This document shows positions 26,176-40,479 of a stretch of DNA of 64,000 nt, one piece after another. Source of the DNA: Cacajao melanocephalus (taxonomy: Eukaryota > Chordata > Mammalia > Primates > Pitheciidae); assembly GCA_963573385.1 (NCBI GenBank), contig CAUYLG010070704.1, positions 1-64,000 of the forward strand. The letters run 5' to 3'. The notes beneath the pieces are model-generated. The model was not told the DNA's origin and did not search any database. It saw only the letters and a list, made by a program, of their open reading frames with translations. The position numbers and the translations under genes are program-made. The first letter of the stretch is position 1. Each line of letters opens with the position of its first letter.

Positions 26176-26339
26176 TAAACAACATCCCCCTCATCCAGAC
26201 ACCCTAAGACAACCATTATCAAGTCTGGTCATACCTAACTACAACTATATCTTCAGCTAAAGCATCTCCACCCATCTCTATTGCTACAACCTTAGGCTGG
26301 GTTTATTACAACAGTGTCCTAACCATTCTCTCCTTGGAT

Positions 26340-27133
<794 letters not shown>

Positions 27134-27374
27134 ACCTCTTTACCCACTTCTGTGACTGCTCTAATCTACCTGTCACACAGCAGCCAACAGGGTCATCTTG
27201 CAGTTACTCTGAGGGTCACTCCCTTGCTTCTTGTTGCACAGAGAGGAAAACTGAACTTCCATCCTCTGTCACTCTGGATCTCATGATCCCTGGGACCATG
27301 AGACATCACAAGAATCATTGACTATTTATGCTTTAACTGCTATGTGATTAGAAATTCATTTACCACACTGATAC

Positions 27375-27640
27375 TTGTTAATGAAGCACTATGTGTCAGG
27401 CACTAAGCTAAATGTAAAGGACATGGTAGGGCACCAACAGGAACAGGAGATGGACAAAAAACTAGAAAAGAAACAATGCTTTTAAAAATTTCAAACGGTA
27501 ACAAATGCTACGAATGGAAAACACACACCAGTGAGATGCTGTGCTAGAAAACTGACAGGGCGTACCCAACGTAAGTAAGGTGTTAGGGAAAGCTTCTCTG
27601 AAGAGATGATATTTTACTAGACACTTAAATGAGAAAGATC
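27375..27640 (+). mobile_element. Ancient mammalian interspersed repeat (family not assigned)
   Basis: AAGCACTATGTGTCAGGCAC then a GGAAAGCTTCTCTGAAGAGA-type segment. The same order recurs at 49345 and 61105. I cannot name the family. Confidence 0.5.
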
Positions 27641-27644
27641 TTGG

Positions 27645-28730
27645 CCATCGTTATTCCTAGACCAGGCTCTCTTTCCAGATGCAAAGCCCAGAACCAGCAT
27701 CCAAGAGAGGCCACGGCACTCTATCTGGTTCTAAAGCCTCAGCCATCCTGATAGCATCCATTTTGCTAAAACACTTCCGTCTTCATTTCCCCATTCTCCA
27801 TAAACTGTCACCTGGCCCAGCTCACTATCTCATTTTCCGGCTCCCAGTCGTACTTCTCACAGCCTCCCTAGAGGGCCTCTCCTTTGTATCTCAGAGCCGA
27901 TGTTAGCACCGGGCGTTAATGCAGGCATTGGCAATCTGAAGGTGAATTATGTTTCAATTTTGTTGGGAGATTGACACAGAGATTCTTCACAAGTGCCATG
28001 TTCGGGGTGAGACTTCTTTATTTTTGTTCTTTCTACTCATTTCATCTGTTTATCACTATATAACTTTCAGCTCACATTTGACTGGAGGCCTCTGGTTTCA
28101 CTCAGCTGCGATGCAAAGAGCAGCATGAGCCGCTTTAGTGTCATAGTCATTTGGTGACAATTTGCAGTGAGTGCCCTGAATCCTCTGGTGCTGGTCATTC
28201 AGGACATGGGAGAGTTTCTCCCCTAGCACACCCTGGGTGAACTGGCAGAATTTTTAGCTGGGAAAGGCATTGCTCACTCATTTTCTGTATCTGGACCTGC
28301 CAGTTACTCAGCCCATTGTATTCTGGGGTTGGCACAGGGAGAAGGTCACCAGGAAACTATTTCGGAAAGAGGATTAGCATAAACCATGATGCTGGGAATT
28401 CACATGGTGTAAGGGACACAGAAAATCCACCCACCTGGACAAAGCCGCTTTGTAGCCATGATGTACAGCCTCGATTGTTTATCATTGGAGTCACCACTTG
28501 GGTTATCTCCAGAAGATGGTGATTTAAATATGCATGTGTGTGGACCACACCACTAGAAACTGAAATTATGCTAGACCAGGATCCTGGAAACCTGGGCCTG
28601 AGGTACAATTCTCCTCTACTGTGCTGGGCAACTTTGGGAAAGACTGTGGTGCCAGAGAGACCAAGACTAGATTTCTCATTTGTACAATGGAGAGCCCAAT
28701 ACCTTAATCCTTCTATTTGTTCCCATGTTC
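27645..28730. other. Intronic sequence without an assigned feature
   Basis: No repeat recognised until a short ATTGAGCACCTACCGTATGC motif at about 28753. A 133-codon antisense frame at 28357-28758 overlaps plus-strand frames and lacks support. Confidence 0.45.
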
Positions 28731-29104
28731 GTTCTGCCAGGGAACTTGTATTGAGCACCTACCGTATGCCAGGCCTTCTGCAGGAGTGTAGGGGTGAGAG
28801 TCACTAGCCATTTAGGGGAAGAGCCTCAGTGACAGAGGCATGGCCTCAGGTAAGAGAAAATGACTATTATCAAATGGTACCCACTGGAATAGGCTGTTTA
28901 TGGGGAAGTAAAGAGGCAGTGTAGAGACAACCCATGCTTGGGTATCATAGTGGAGGGCAACAATGTCCCAGCTGAAAGCAAAGGTTCACAGCAGGCTGTG
29001 AAAACAGACAATACGTACAAAATAAGACAGTTATTCCCCATTTTTTAAAAATACAAACTTGTGCATCCTAATGCAGAGATCTGAGATGTGTTTGCACAGT
29101 GAGA

Positions 29105-29340
29105 TAAGGACAGCATTGCACGGGGGTTAGAAGTGAGGGCTCTGGATTCAGATCTGAGCTCAACTCTTCCTGAGGGTTTCACTACTTACAAGTTATGAGG
29201 CAGCGGGCATGTTACTAAACCTCTCTACACCTCGACTGCCTCTCTGGGCCTCTTTGTGAATTAGGCAATATGATGTGAGTTAATAGAAGGGATGCAACAA
29301 GCACAAGGTACTCCTAGCGTGGAGTAGGGGCTCGGTAACC
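29105..29340 (+). mobile_element. MIR SINE
   Basis: GCTCTGGATTCAGATCTGAG, CATGTTACTAAACCTCTCTA and GTGGAGTAGGGGCTCGG are in MIR order. Confidence 0.8.
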
Positions 29341-29406
29341 GTCAGGAAACCTCTACAGCTCTCTTCCCTGTCACGCTTCCTCTTCTCAAACAAGGCCTGC
29401 AATTCA

Positions 29407-29774
<368 letters not shown>

Positions 29775-29788
29775 AAGAATGGAGACCT

Positions 29789-32265
29789 ATGCATTTGTCA
29801 ACATTCTCAATTTTTCAGATAGACTGACTATCTGGGTCAAATGACCAGTTTCCTTTAGTCCAAAAAAGTTGTGGCAAGAAAATGCATCTGCTTTACAGCC
29901 ATCTTATATTAAAATATTGTTTATCAATCTAAGGGACACTGATAAAATAGGAAATCAGCTTTCTGAAGAGCTGGGAATTTTTGAAGCCATAGAGCCTTTG
30001 GATTTTGAAAGACAAAAGTCTTGGATTCATAAAGTTAGTGAAACAGGGAGGTTTGAGGGATGAACACCCTATCTTTAAGCTCTATTGCAGATGTGATGTA
30101 TGTCAGAGTCAGAAAGTCAGCCTGCTAAGCCTCAGTTGTCCCCTGACTGACTTGTCACGGAACAGACTGGCTCAACCCAGATGGGTGGCCAAACCATCCC
30201 GTGCCCACTCTGATGATGGCGTCTCCGAAGAGTTCACTCTCTCAGAAGAAACCTAGGCCATGGCAGACACCCCGGCGCCTGTGTTACATCCTGGCAGTCA
30301 CCTCTGATTTCAGCAGCAGCTGGGCTGGACAGTTCTTTGTGAGCACACACTACTCACCTTGTTCCCCCAGAGTTCCACCTAAGCTCACCTGACTGAAAAT
30401 CAACCTGCCCGATATTCTCTGACAAGTAGAGTAACTTGTTTTAATCAGGAGGCAGTTAACACCCACTCTTTCTACCCTCAGGCAACTCTCAATCCATGGG
30501 GAATAGGGAGCCTAGGAAAAAAGGCTCTAGCCCATCTATTTTTCAGGTGGATGACTCTGAGAATTCTGAGAAGCATTCCGTAGGGTTGTCAGAGGTTCTG
30601 GGAATGTTGAAGAAATGAAGCCACTGTGTACAGAAGCAATCTCAGTAATGCACTTTTTTGACTGGCTTCTTTCCTCTTCTCAGTGTCCCCATGAACTCAC
30701 TTTTGCTCCCTGGGAACACCTCTCAGATAAAGTTCCTGTACCCAAGCACTTGTCCTGGGCTTTGCTTCCCTGGAAACTCCAACTAAGGCAGATGCAGTAA
30801 AATCGGGACATCCATCTTTGAATAAGAATTCATTAGATTTGCATATAACAAGAGGTTCCACCAGGTAAGAAAATAAAAAATAAAAGCAAAGCAAGAAAAT
30901 ATCCTTCCAAAGCCTTGTTAGAGTCCTGGAAGAGAGATAATCTCAACACCAGGTAGTTTTTGTGAGGTCAGAGTCTGTCAGCAGTAATTCTTTTTCTAAG
31001 ACTGCACACTTGTTTTCAGGACCACTCTAGATGCTGACTTCAAAAGCTTTGTAGTTTGTAACATGCTATATAAAACTCTTTTTTTTTTCTTTCCTACATG
31101 TCTAGTTCTATTTACACAGGAGACATTTACACCAGAACATCATTATGGAAAGATCATTACTGTTTTCTCTCTGCGTGGTCAGGGGAACTCAGGAGAGGAG
31201 ATTGGCTCCTAACGTCTAGCCTTCGCCACCCATGCCAACCCTCAGTGACACGGCTGGAATTTGAACAAGAGCATTTGTCAGAATGGGTGACACCCCTGTA
31301 ATCAGTGAGGTCACAAGAACACATTTGCTGGGAAAAGGGGAAATGAATTATTTGATATCCCCATGTTAAAACATAGAAACAGCAAACCACCACAGAAGAA
31401 CAAATATTTTTGTTGAAGAACTGGCCAGTGGCACATGGGGAAAACCCCACTTGAACAAAACGTAGAGGCGCTGCTACCTGATCCTCTTCATCTGATGAGT
31501 GAAGGGAAATCTAGTTTCTCCATAGTGAACAGCAAAGATAGAAAAAAGAAAAACCTTCAGAGAGTTCTGCCATCTCCCCTTACAAAGGAGGGGGGCCAAA
31601 GTCACACCCCTAAGCCTGACAGTCCATGTAACTCATAAAGATCACCAAACTAAATTTATATTTAGGGCTAAAAACTGATATTTAATGATTTACATTTTTA
31701 AGATAATAAAGATTTCAGAGTTCTAAAAGTAAATATTTTTACTTTTGAAAGTAAAGTTGCTGTGAATCATGATAACCAAAGACATTTTGTTTTATTTTTT
31801 TTTAAATCATATGTAAGACATTTCCCCTACCTCACTTTAATATCTCCAAAATTAGGGAGAAATCTTACAATTGAGGTTAAGGAAGGACTCTGTGCCGATT
31901 TGAGTGTCAGCATTTTTCTTTCTTAGTAGCATATAAAATACAAGTGTGCTGGACTCACACTCCGGCCTTAACATCTACCCTCACCCATTTCTGGAGTGGG
32001 AAGTGATTTTATCTTAGAAGGTTTAAAATTATCATTGTTGTGTCTTAAGAATATTCAAGACAGCTCAGGCCAAAGGGAATGGCCAAGAAGAAAGGCTAGA
32101 AACTGGTTTATAGAGGGTTTTGTGTGACACGCTAAGGATTTGGCCTTACAGCCTCAGTGGTGAGCCTTTTGTTTTTTTCTAACAATAAAAAGTGGCAGTA
32201 AAAGATACTTGCTAACTCAATAAAAGGGCAAGTCAATCAATCATTACTTTTTAAGAAACTTCCTT
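29789..32265. other. Long stretch without a recognised repeat
   Basis: About 2.5 kb with no Alu, L1, LTR or MIR I can assign and no supported exon. Short frames on both strands (64-97 codons) have no family resemblance. It is one of the larger repeat-poor blocks in the window. Confidence 0.5.
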
Positions 32266-32460
32266 TTAACTTTCTAATTAAAGCATAATATGTATCATTC
32301 ATACATTAAACTGTAAACGTGTTAAGTGTACAGTTTGATGAATTTTTTTCAGTGAACACACCTATGTCCCACCTTAAAGATGAAGATATACAACTCTGTC
32401 ATCATTTCAGAAACCTCCCTCAGGCCCCTTCCAGTCATCACCCTTCCAAAGGTAACCACC

Positions 32461-32825
32461 TGTATTAGTCTGTTCTCATGCTGCTAATAAAGACATACTG
32501 GTGACTGGGTAATTTATAAAGAAAAAGAGGTTTCATGGACTCACAGTTCCACATGGCTGAGGAGGCTTCACAATCATGGCGGAAGGTGAAGAAGGAGCAA
32601 AGGCACATCTTACATGGCAGCAGGCAAGAGAGCGTGTGCAGGGGAACTGCCCTTTATAAAACCATCAGATCTCATGAGACTTATTCACTATCACAAGAAG
32701 AGCATGCAAAAAACCTACCTCTATGATTCTATCACCTCCCACCAGGTCCCTCCCACAACATGTGGGGATTACAGGAGCTACAATTCAAGATGAGATTTGA
32801 ATGGAGACACAGCCAGACCATATCA
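32461..32825 (-). mobile_element. MST/THE1-type solo LTR, minus strand
   Basis: TGTATTAGTCTGTTCTCATG to ACAGCCAGACCATATCA. A perfect 5-bp duplication CCACC lies at 32456-32460 and 32826-32830. 365 bp. Confidence 0.93.
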
Positions 32826-33842
32826 CCACCATCCTGGTTTCTACAGATCTATAGTTCTGCCTGCTGTTGAACTCCATTTACATGGGATATTCTCTTCCCT
32901 ACCTGACTTCTTTCATGTAATATTATGCCTATTAGGTTCATCTATATTCTTGAGCATAATAACCGTTGTGTTTTTATTGCTACAAATTACCCAGATCATT
33001 TACATACCAAAATTTATCCACTTGTTCCTTGATGGACTTTTGACTTGTTTCCAGTTTTCGGCTATTACGAAGTACGTTATTCTGGACATTACTGCAAGAG
33101 CCTTTGGTGTACATGTGTACATATTTATTTTAGGTATAGATCTGGAAGTAGAATTTCTGTGCTCAGAATGTTCAGCTTTGAATGAATGTTCACCTTTCAA
33201 GAATGTTCAGCTTTGTAGTGTGTCAGAATTCTGATTGCCACACATCCTTGCCAACCCTTGCTATTGTTATTACACTTACTTTTTAAACTTAAAGTAATTT
33301 TGGCATGTGTGTGTAATACTATCTGAATGATTTCTGTGTAATTTTCCTTGGCATTTCCTTGATGACTAGCGATGCTAAAAACCTTTTTATGTTTTTAGTG
33401 GTCATGTAGATATCCTCTTTTGTAAAAGGGCTGTTAAATATTTCCCCCATTGTTAATTGGGTTCTCTGCCCTTTTGCTATATTTTTGTAGAAGTTGTAAA
33501 TATGTCCTGGATAAATGTCCTATAATAGAGGACATTTATAAATATTACAAATATTTTAATATTACATATGTTACATATATTTTTTCCACTGTATAGCCTG
33601 CCTTTTCACTTTCTCAATGATGTATTTTGATGAGCACAGGTTTTTACTTTTAGCGAAGTCCAATTTATCTATCTTCTCATATACATTCATTAGAGAGACT
33701 GGCTTATAATTTTTCTTTCTTTCACTGTTTGTATCAGTTATTATGAAGAAGATTATGTCGGCCTTAAGAAAGAAGTTGGAAAGCATTTCATTTTTTCTAT
33801 TTTATGGAAGATTTTGCATAAGATTAGTGTATTTCCTTCTTT

Positions 33843-34053
33843 TTTTTACTGCATTTTAGGTTATGGGGTACATGTGAAGAACATGCAAGATTGTTGCATA
33901 GGTACACACATGGCAGTATGGTTTGCTGCCTTCCTCTCCATCACCTATATCTGGCATTTCTCCCCATGCTATCTCTCCCCAACTCCCCACCCACCATTGT
34001 CCCTCCCCTAGATCCCCCCCAACAGAGCCCAGTGTGTGATGCTCCCTTTGCTG
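33843..34053 (-). mobile_element. L1PB-like 3' end (211 bp), minus strand, nested in the L1M
   Basis: GCATTTTAGGTTATGGGGTA to CACACTGG-type sequence (here GAGCCCAGTGTGTGATG) is the inverse of the L1 ends at 820-1000 and 50555. TGTATTTCCTTCTT (33829-33842) and TGTATTTTCTTCTT (34054-34067) flank it. It is a very short 5'-truncated insertion. Confidence 0.92.
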
Positions 34054-34839
34054 TGTATTTTCTTCTTTAAAAGTTTGGTGGAATTTACCACGAAGCCATC
34101 TGGACTTGGAATTATCTTAGGCTATAGAGTTTTCATTTAATCAATGTATAACTATTCAGATTTTGTGATTCTTTTTTGGTATGCTTTGGTATGCTGATTT
34201 TTTATTTATTTTATAGAATTTGCCAATTTTGTTTGATTTTCAAATTGATTTTTATAAATGTATTAACAATATCTTCTTTGTTTTCATTCTTGAAAGATCT
34301 CTACTGGTGTCCCCTTTCCATTCCTTTTATTAGTAATAGCGCCTTTTCTTTTTTTTCTTAATTATTCTTACTAGAGACTATTGACATGAAGCTATAGATC
34401 TTTCAAAGAATAAACTTTATTGACTTATCCTCTTGCATACCTACTTTCTATGGTATAAATTTTATTTTTGTTATTTCCGTCCCTCCATTTATTAGAGTTA
34501 AATTTGATCTTCTCTGATTTACATATGCATTCAAGATTGTACATTTTTCCTCTACTTTATCTGTATTCTCAAGTTTTGTTATGTTGTATTTCCATTATAT
34601 TCCATTCAAACTATTTTCTACTTCTTACTATTACTTCTTATTTTACCCATGGAATATTTCAACATACATTTCATAGTTTTCTAAGCATGTGGGGATCCTT
34701 TAGTTCTTCTTGTTATTAATTTCTGTTTAAATTTACAATGGTCAGAGCACACAATCTGTATGATTTCTATATTTTGAAACTTGTTTAGATATACTTTATG
34801 GCCAGCCTATGATATGTTGATAACTATTCCATGTAGTTA

Positions 34840-35099
<260 letters not shown>

Positions 35100-35287
35100 T
35101 TATTACAACCAAATTTTGTTTAGTAAACTCTGTTATACATTTTATGAAATTTTTATTACCCTTATTTCTATTTAGACTAATTATTATATCAGCTATGTAG
35201 GAGTGTGTTAAAGTTTTCAGCTATAATCATGGATTTTTCTATTTCCACTATTAGTCCTATTTTATGTATTAGTTTTGTTTTATACAC

Positions 35288-36138
35288 CAGTTACCCTCAT
35301 ATCTGTGGTTTTGCTTTCTATGGTTTTAGTTACTTAGAGTCAATTGCAGTGTGAATACATCAAATGTAAAATTCCAGAAAAAAATTGTTTGTAAGTTTTA
35401 AACTATGAGCAGTGTGACTAAACATCCTGCTGTCCTGCTCTGGACGTGAATCATGCCTTTGTCCAGTGTATCCACATTGTACATACTGTCCCATTAGTTA
35501 CATAGTAGCTATGTCAGTTATGTCAACTGCTGAGATATCAGTGCTTGTGTGCAAATAACCTTTATTTTACTTAATGGCCCCAAAGTACAAGAGTAGTGAT
35601 GCTGGTATATTGTTGTAATTGTTCTATTTTACTATTATTGTTTTCAATCTCTGTGTCTAATTTATAAATTAAACTTTGTCATAGTCACATATGCATAGGG
35701 AAAAGCGTACTATAGTCATGTGTCACTTAATAGGGGTATGTTCTAAGAAAGGCAGTGTTAGGTAATTCTGGCGTTGTGCAAACATTAGAATGCACTTACA
35801 AAAACATACATGGTATAACTTACTATATACCTAGGATATATGGTATAGCCTATTGTTCCCAGCCTACAAACCTGTACAGCACGTTACTGTGCTGAATACT
35901 ATATGCAGTTGTAACACAATGTTATTTGCATATCTAAACATATCTAAACCTACAGAGTACAGTAAAACTATGGTATTATAATCTCATGAGATCACCATCA
36001 CCTATGGGTCCCTCATTGATCAAAATGTTATTATGTGGTATGTGACTGTATACAGACACAGAGTTTGCTACTTCCAGAGGTTTCAGGCATCCAATAGGAG
36101 TCTTGAAATGTATTTCCCACAGATAAGGGGGGCTGCTG
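35288..36138. mobile_element. Tigger-type DNA transposon, interrupted by MER2
   Basis: Ends CAGTTACCCTCATATCTGTG and ATAAGGGGGGCTGCTG with TA on both sides. TTAATGGCCCCAAAGTACAA resembles the start of a Tigger transposase gene, but the frame is decayed. A related shorter copy lies at 60261. Confidence 0.8.
35713..36048 (+). mobile_element. MER2 (Tigger-derived MITE) nested in the Tigger
   Basis: TAGTCATGTGTCACTTAATA, GGTATAGCCTATTGTTCCCA, CTGTACAGCACGTTACTGTG-like sequence and TATGTGACTG are MER2 landmarks. TA flanks both ends. Confidence 0.9.
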
Positions 36139-36420
36139 TATACATTACTAGATGTAACCCAATTTAGAATTATTATATCTGCTTGTTGTATAGTTTTATA
36201 AATATGAAATAGCCCCTCTTTATCTGTAGTAATACTTCTCTCCTTAAAGTCTATTTTCTCTGATAATAGCATAGCTGTATCAACTTTCTCTTGGTTATTG
36301 TTTACCTGATATATTTTCTTACAATTTTTCATTTTCTATCTTTCTGTAGACTTCCATTTAAGGTATATCTAATTTAAGAAACATATATCTATTGTTTTAA
36401 AATTCAGCCAATCTTGTTTT

Positions 36421-36765
36421 AATTGGTATGTTTATTAATTTATGTTCCAAGGTTCTCATGTGCTTCTCCCATACTTCACTTTACCTTGATAAATCATCTT
36501 ACCATGAATTGATCTTGTCTGTATTATCCTAATATGAGTGTGTCTTCTGATATCTGAGGAGAGAGGCTGTCTAAAAATGAAGACGTATAGAAAGCCAAAA
36601 AAGAAAGAAAGGAAGAAAGGATAACTGAGTACTAGTGACACCTACTGAGACCTAATATTAAGGTTATGATATCTTTTTAGCTCCTATATTAAGTTACAGC
36701 TAAAGCCAGAACTCTCCATCCCTAGGCATTTTAACAATGAACATCATATAAAGACGTATTCTGTG
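36421..36765. other. Intronic sequence without an assigned feature
   Basis: AT-rich; no repeat recognised between the L1M and a MIR. Confidence 0.4.
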
Positions 36766-36769
36766 GTCA

Positions 36770-36985
36770 TTCTCTCTTTATTAGATGATATTATTTAATT
36801 CTTATTATGTTCCAGGCGTCTTTCTAAGAGCCTCACATGAATTATCTCATTCAACTCTAATTTAACTCTAGGAGGTTAGTACTATTTTTATTCCCATTTC
36901 ACCAACAGAAAAACGTAGGCCTTTAAAAAGAATGTGTCCCAAACCACAAGGCTTATGGTCTCACTGCACTGCCTCTTTCGCTAAG
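36770..36985 (-). mobile_element. MIR SINE
   Basis: CTTATTATGTTCCAGGCGTC, AATTATCTCATTCAACTCTA and TTCCCATTTCACCAACAGAA are in antisense MIR order. Confidence 0.8.
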
Positions 36986-37140
36986 TCTTCTTTCATGGAA
37001 AGACTCACCAGAATAGCTTTAGGCTTTGGTCTAATTTATATAACCTATTTTACTTTCCCAATCAACACTTTGTAAAACATCTATTTTATTAATCATTAAT
37101 GATGGTCTGTCCTTTCTATTTCACAATTTAATGTTCATTT

Positions 37141-37444
37141 TATTTTATTTTTATTTATTTATTTTGAGATGGAGTCTTGCTCTGTCACTGAAGCTGGAAT
37201 GCAATGGCATGATCTTGGCTCACTGCAACCTCTGTCTCCTGGGTTCAAGCAATTCTGCCTCAGCCTCCTGAGTAGCTGAGATTACAGGCACACGCCACTG
37301 TGCCCAAATAATTTTTGTATTTTTAGTAGAGACATGGTTTTGCCATGTTGGCCAGGCTGGTCTTGAACTCCTGACCTCAGGGGATCTGCCCAACTTGATC
37401 TCTCAAAGTGCTGGGATTACAGGTGTGAGTCATGATGCTTGGCC
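37141..37444 (-). mobile_element. Alu, minus strand
   Basis: A TATTT-rich tail, then a full reverse Alu to GATGCTTGGCC. Its 5' part and flank pair with 34840-35045 as an inverted repeat. Confidence 0.93.
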
Positions 37445-37528
37445 AAGGTTTTATTTCTGAAAGTTCCATTTTGGCTTTTCTAAATGTTCCTAAATATTGT
37501 ATGGGTCATCATAACATATTTTCAATAA
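37324..37528. repeat. Inverted repeat arm 2 (about 205 bp)
   Basis: The right part of the Alu plus AAGGTTTTATTTCTGAAAGT and TTCCTAAATATTGTATGGGT mirrors 34840-35045. The arms are about 2.3 kb apart. Confidence 0.85.
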
Positions 37529-37529
37529 A

Positions 37530-38173
37530 AATATGATTGCAGTTTTCTGCCACAGATAGTAGAATTCAGGGACAGATGAAAATATATGAACCTGAATTGT
37601 TAATCTTACATCTTATTTCTACAGGACGCTGTGCTTCTTCTTGCCAAAGAAATGTTGGCAGTTTGGATTTATAACAATACATTCAAAAACCTTAAAGTTT
37701 TATAACAGAAAATAATGTATCATTAGGTGCTCTGAAAGGATAATGAGGCATTTACTACTTCTTGCTCATTTTGGTAAAGGTTTCTAGAAATAAACATTAA
37801 GTTGTATGGACTTGGTGTATGGATCATTCATGAAGTAAGCAGAGAATGCATGATATAGTTAGCTGTTTGAATTATTTATCTATAAATTATTAATGCTTCT
37901 AATTTATCTAACCATTTTCCTTCTCTTAGAATACCTGAATTATTCTCATCTCCACAGGTCATGAGTGCATTAGCATCAACAAGGACAAAGTTAACAGAAA
38001 AAAATTAAATGGTTGACCAAAGAAATCACAGTCAATAAATTAAGGGAAGAAAGAAGTCTCAGAAAAGGGGGCTGTGTCTCTTGGGGGTAACAGACCCCAA
38101 GTTTTTCGTCTGTTTCATACAGGGATTTGAACACTTCATCCTTCATAAGACAATAAATAATGTGATAGATAAT
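37530..38173. other. Intronic sequence without an assigned feature
   Basis: No repeat recognised. GTAACAGACCCCAAGTTTTT at 38088 is not part of the duplication that follows. Confidence 0.4.
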
Positions 38174-38413
38174 ACAAGTTATAACTAGAGTTACAGGGAT
38201 GGTAGCAGGAGGTTCAGATCTGGCTGCTTTGTTCCATAAGCAGAAGTTTGCTTAAGAGATCTTGCTCTAAGTGGGAACATAGCATGTTTGTCAAGAATCC
38301 TGAGTATCTTAATGAAATCCAGATAACAGAACCACCTACACTCAATCATTGTAAATTATGTAATTTGCAAATCTTGCAAGTATATGATGTTTTTGCAGCA
38401 TTATTTTCACCAT
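38174..38413 (+). repeat. Local duplication copy A (about 240 bp)
   Basis: CAAGTTATAACTAG, GCTTAAGAGATCTTGCTCTA, AGTGGGAAC, GAATCCTGAGTATCTTAATG and ATGTTTTTGCAGCAT recur in copy B. A run of 29 identical bases spans the GCTTAAGAG..GTGGGAAC core. By eye about 80-85% identical overall. Confidence 0.88.
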
Positions 38414-38689
38414 GATTAATTACAGATTTCAAAGAAAGCAAAAATGAAAAGAAATTCCTAGTAACAGGTATCTAGCATTTTTTGGCTAAAAATATACATT
38501 GCTACATAGTAAATCAAGAGTACATGGTTTTACAGATACTACAGCTCTTAATGTGATCCTCATTTCTGTAACCCTATTGCAGCTGACTTATGCCATCCCT
38601 CAGAGACAGATGTGGAACAGAACATCATTTTCAGTGAACATAGAAGATAAGCAGCTTACTTTGGTGGGAGAATCACATGAATGAAAAGG

Positions 38690-39497
38690 AATTGTGAGGG
38701 CCGAAAGTGACAAAGCAGCTTGGGGCTCATTTGATTGTTGCTCAGTAGGCATGGGAAGACTGACAGCCTTTGAAGTGAGCATGATATGGCTCCAGCTGTT
38801 CCTCAGGAAGTCAATTCAACAGTAACAGGCATGCAGATTGGATCACAGGAAAAGGGAGAAGGATAAACTTAAAAGAGAGTGGCCTGTCTTGGCTGGATAA
38901 GAGGAAATGATGTTCAGACCAGTTGTGGCCATTGCAATGAAGAGTTTGCAGGTAGAAATCACATGAGAGAGAGAAAAAGGATAAGAAGTGCCACTGACCT
39001 CCCAGGTGATGAGGAACTAAAGACAAAATTAAGGCAGTGGGCTCAGATGCCTGGGAAGAAGAGGATGCCACTGCAAGAAATCGTGTACTCAGGAAGATGA
39101 GGTAATGAGGTATGGGTGTTCAGGCACGCACAGTTAACCTTGAGAGGCAGGTGAGATGGACAAGTGGATACGTTCTGTAGACATGAAGAACTTAAGGTTA
39201 GAAATGGGGCTATGAATTTGGAGACATGCTCAAGAAGGGGCCTTTAAAGCTGCTAGGTTGGATGAGATTACTGAGGATGGTAGAAAACAGCAAAGGAAAA
39301 TCAAGACAGAAAATGGACAGGCACTTCCAATGGAAGAAGGGATAAGAAGAAGAACTAGACGAAGAAAATATAATGGGATGCTATACAGAGAATGGGAGAA
39401 CAAGGACAGTGTGGTGTCTTAGACAGCAAAGGCAAGAGCATTTCAAGAACTGCCACATGCTCTGCTGGAAAGTAAAGTCATTCAGCTGCCATAAAAG
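38690..39497 (+). mobile_element. Ancient purine-rich interspersed repeat (family not assigned), left part
   Basis: AAGGCAGTGGGCTCAGATGC, GGACAGTGTGGTGTCTTAGA and GAGCATTTCAAGAACTGCCA fit a well-known old mammalian repeat. It seems to resume after the L1M, near 40480. Confidence 0.45.
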
Positions 39498-39579
39498 ACA
39501 GTTAGGTGGTTTCTCCAAGAGTTGAACATAGAATTATCATATCGGCCAGCAATTCCACTCCTAGATAGAAACCCGAAAG

Positions 39580-39815
39580 CAAGTTATAACTAGGGTTATG
39601 GTGACAAGAGGCAGAAGGAGATTCATGTCTGGCTGTGTGGTCAATCAACAGGGTTTGCTTAAGAGATCTTGCTCTAAGTGGGAACCTACCATGTTTGTAA
39701 AGAATCCTGAGTATCTTAATGAAATCCAGATAGCACAGCCACCCACATTCAATCATCGCAAATTATGCAATTTGTACATCTTACAAGTATACAATGTTTT
39801 TGTAGCATGATTATT
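39580..39815 (+). repeat. Local duplication copy B, inserted in L1M
   Basis: Aligns over its whole length with 38174-38413 and ends in a short ACTAACAATTATT tandem. Confidence 0.88.
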
Positions 39816-39855
39816 ACTAACAATTATTACTAACAATTATTATTTTTGCAGCATC

Positions 39856-39975
39856 ATCTTAATGAAATCCAGATACCAGGGCTGCTTACACTCAATTATT
39901 GTAAATTATGTAATTTGTAAATCTTGCAAGTATGCAATGTTCCTGTAGCATAATTGTCACTGTATTTACAAATCA
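39856..39975 (+). repeat. Local duplication copy C, partial
   Basis: CTTAATGAAATCCAGATACC, GTAAATTATGTAATTTGTAA and ATCTTGCAAGTATGCAATGT repeat only the right half of copies A and B. Confidence 0.85.
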
Positions 39976-40479
39976 AAAATTAGTACTCAAATACATTTAC
40001 ACACAGGTTGGTAGCAGTATTGTTCATAATAATCATAAGGTAAAAATAGCCCAAATGACCATCAACAGATAAATGAGTAAACAATTTGCGGTCCATACAT
40101 GTAACAGAATATTGCTTACCCCTAAAAAGGAATGAAGTAGTGATACATACTATAACGTGGATGAACCTTGAAACATTATACTAAGTAAAAGAGGCCAGTC
40201 ATAAAAGCCCAAGTATTATATGATTTCATTTATATTACATATAAAAAAATAGGTGATACAGAAAGCCAGGAGCTGGGGGAAGGTAGAAAATGCTTAATAG
40301 GTATGAAGTTTCCTTTTGGGTTAATAAAAACATTTTGGAACTAGATAAAAGTGGTAGTTGCACAACATTAAGAATGTATTAAGTATCACTTGGTTAATTT
40401 TATGTTATGTAAATTTTACTTCAATAAAATTAAAACTAAAAATTAATTGCTTCAGAGACTTCAAGCAGGCTCAGGATTA

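Larger units (their letters stand above)
39498..40442 (+). mobile_element. L1M 3' fragment, interrupted by local duplication copies B and C
   Basis: CCAGCAATTCCACTCCTAGA before the insertion and GTAGCAGTATTGTTCATAAT, CCCAAATGACCATCAACAGA and AAATTTTACTTCAATAAAAT after it are consecutive L1 motifs. The intervening 39580-39985 is not L1. Confidence 0.82.
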
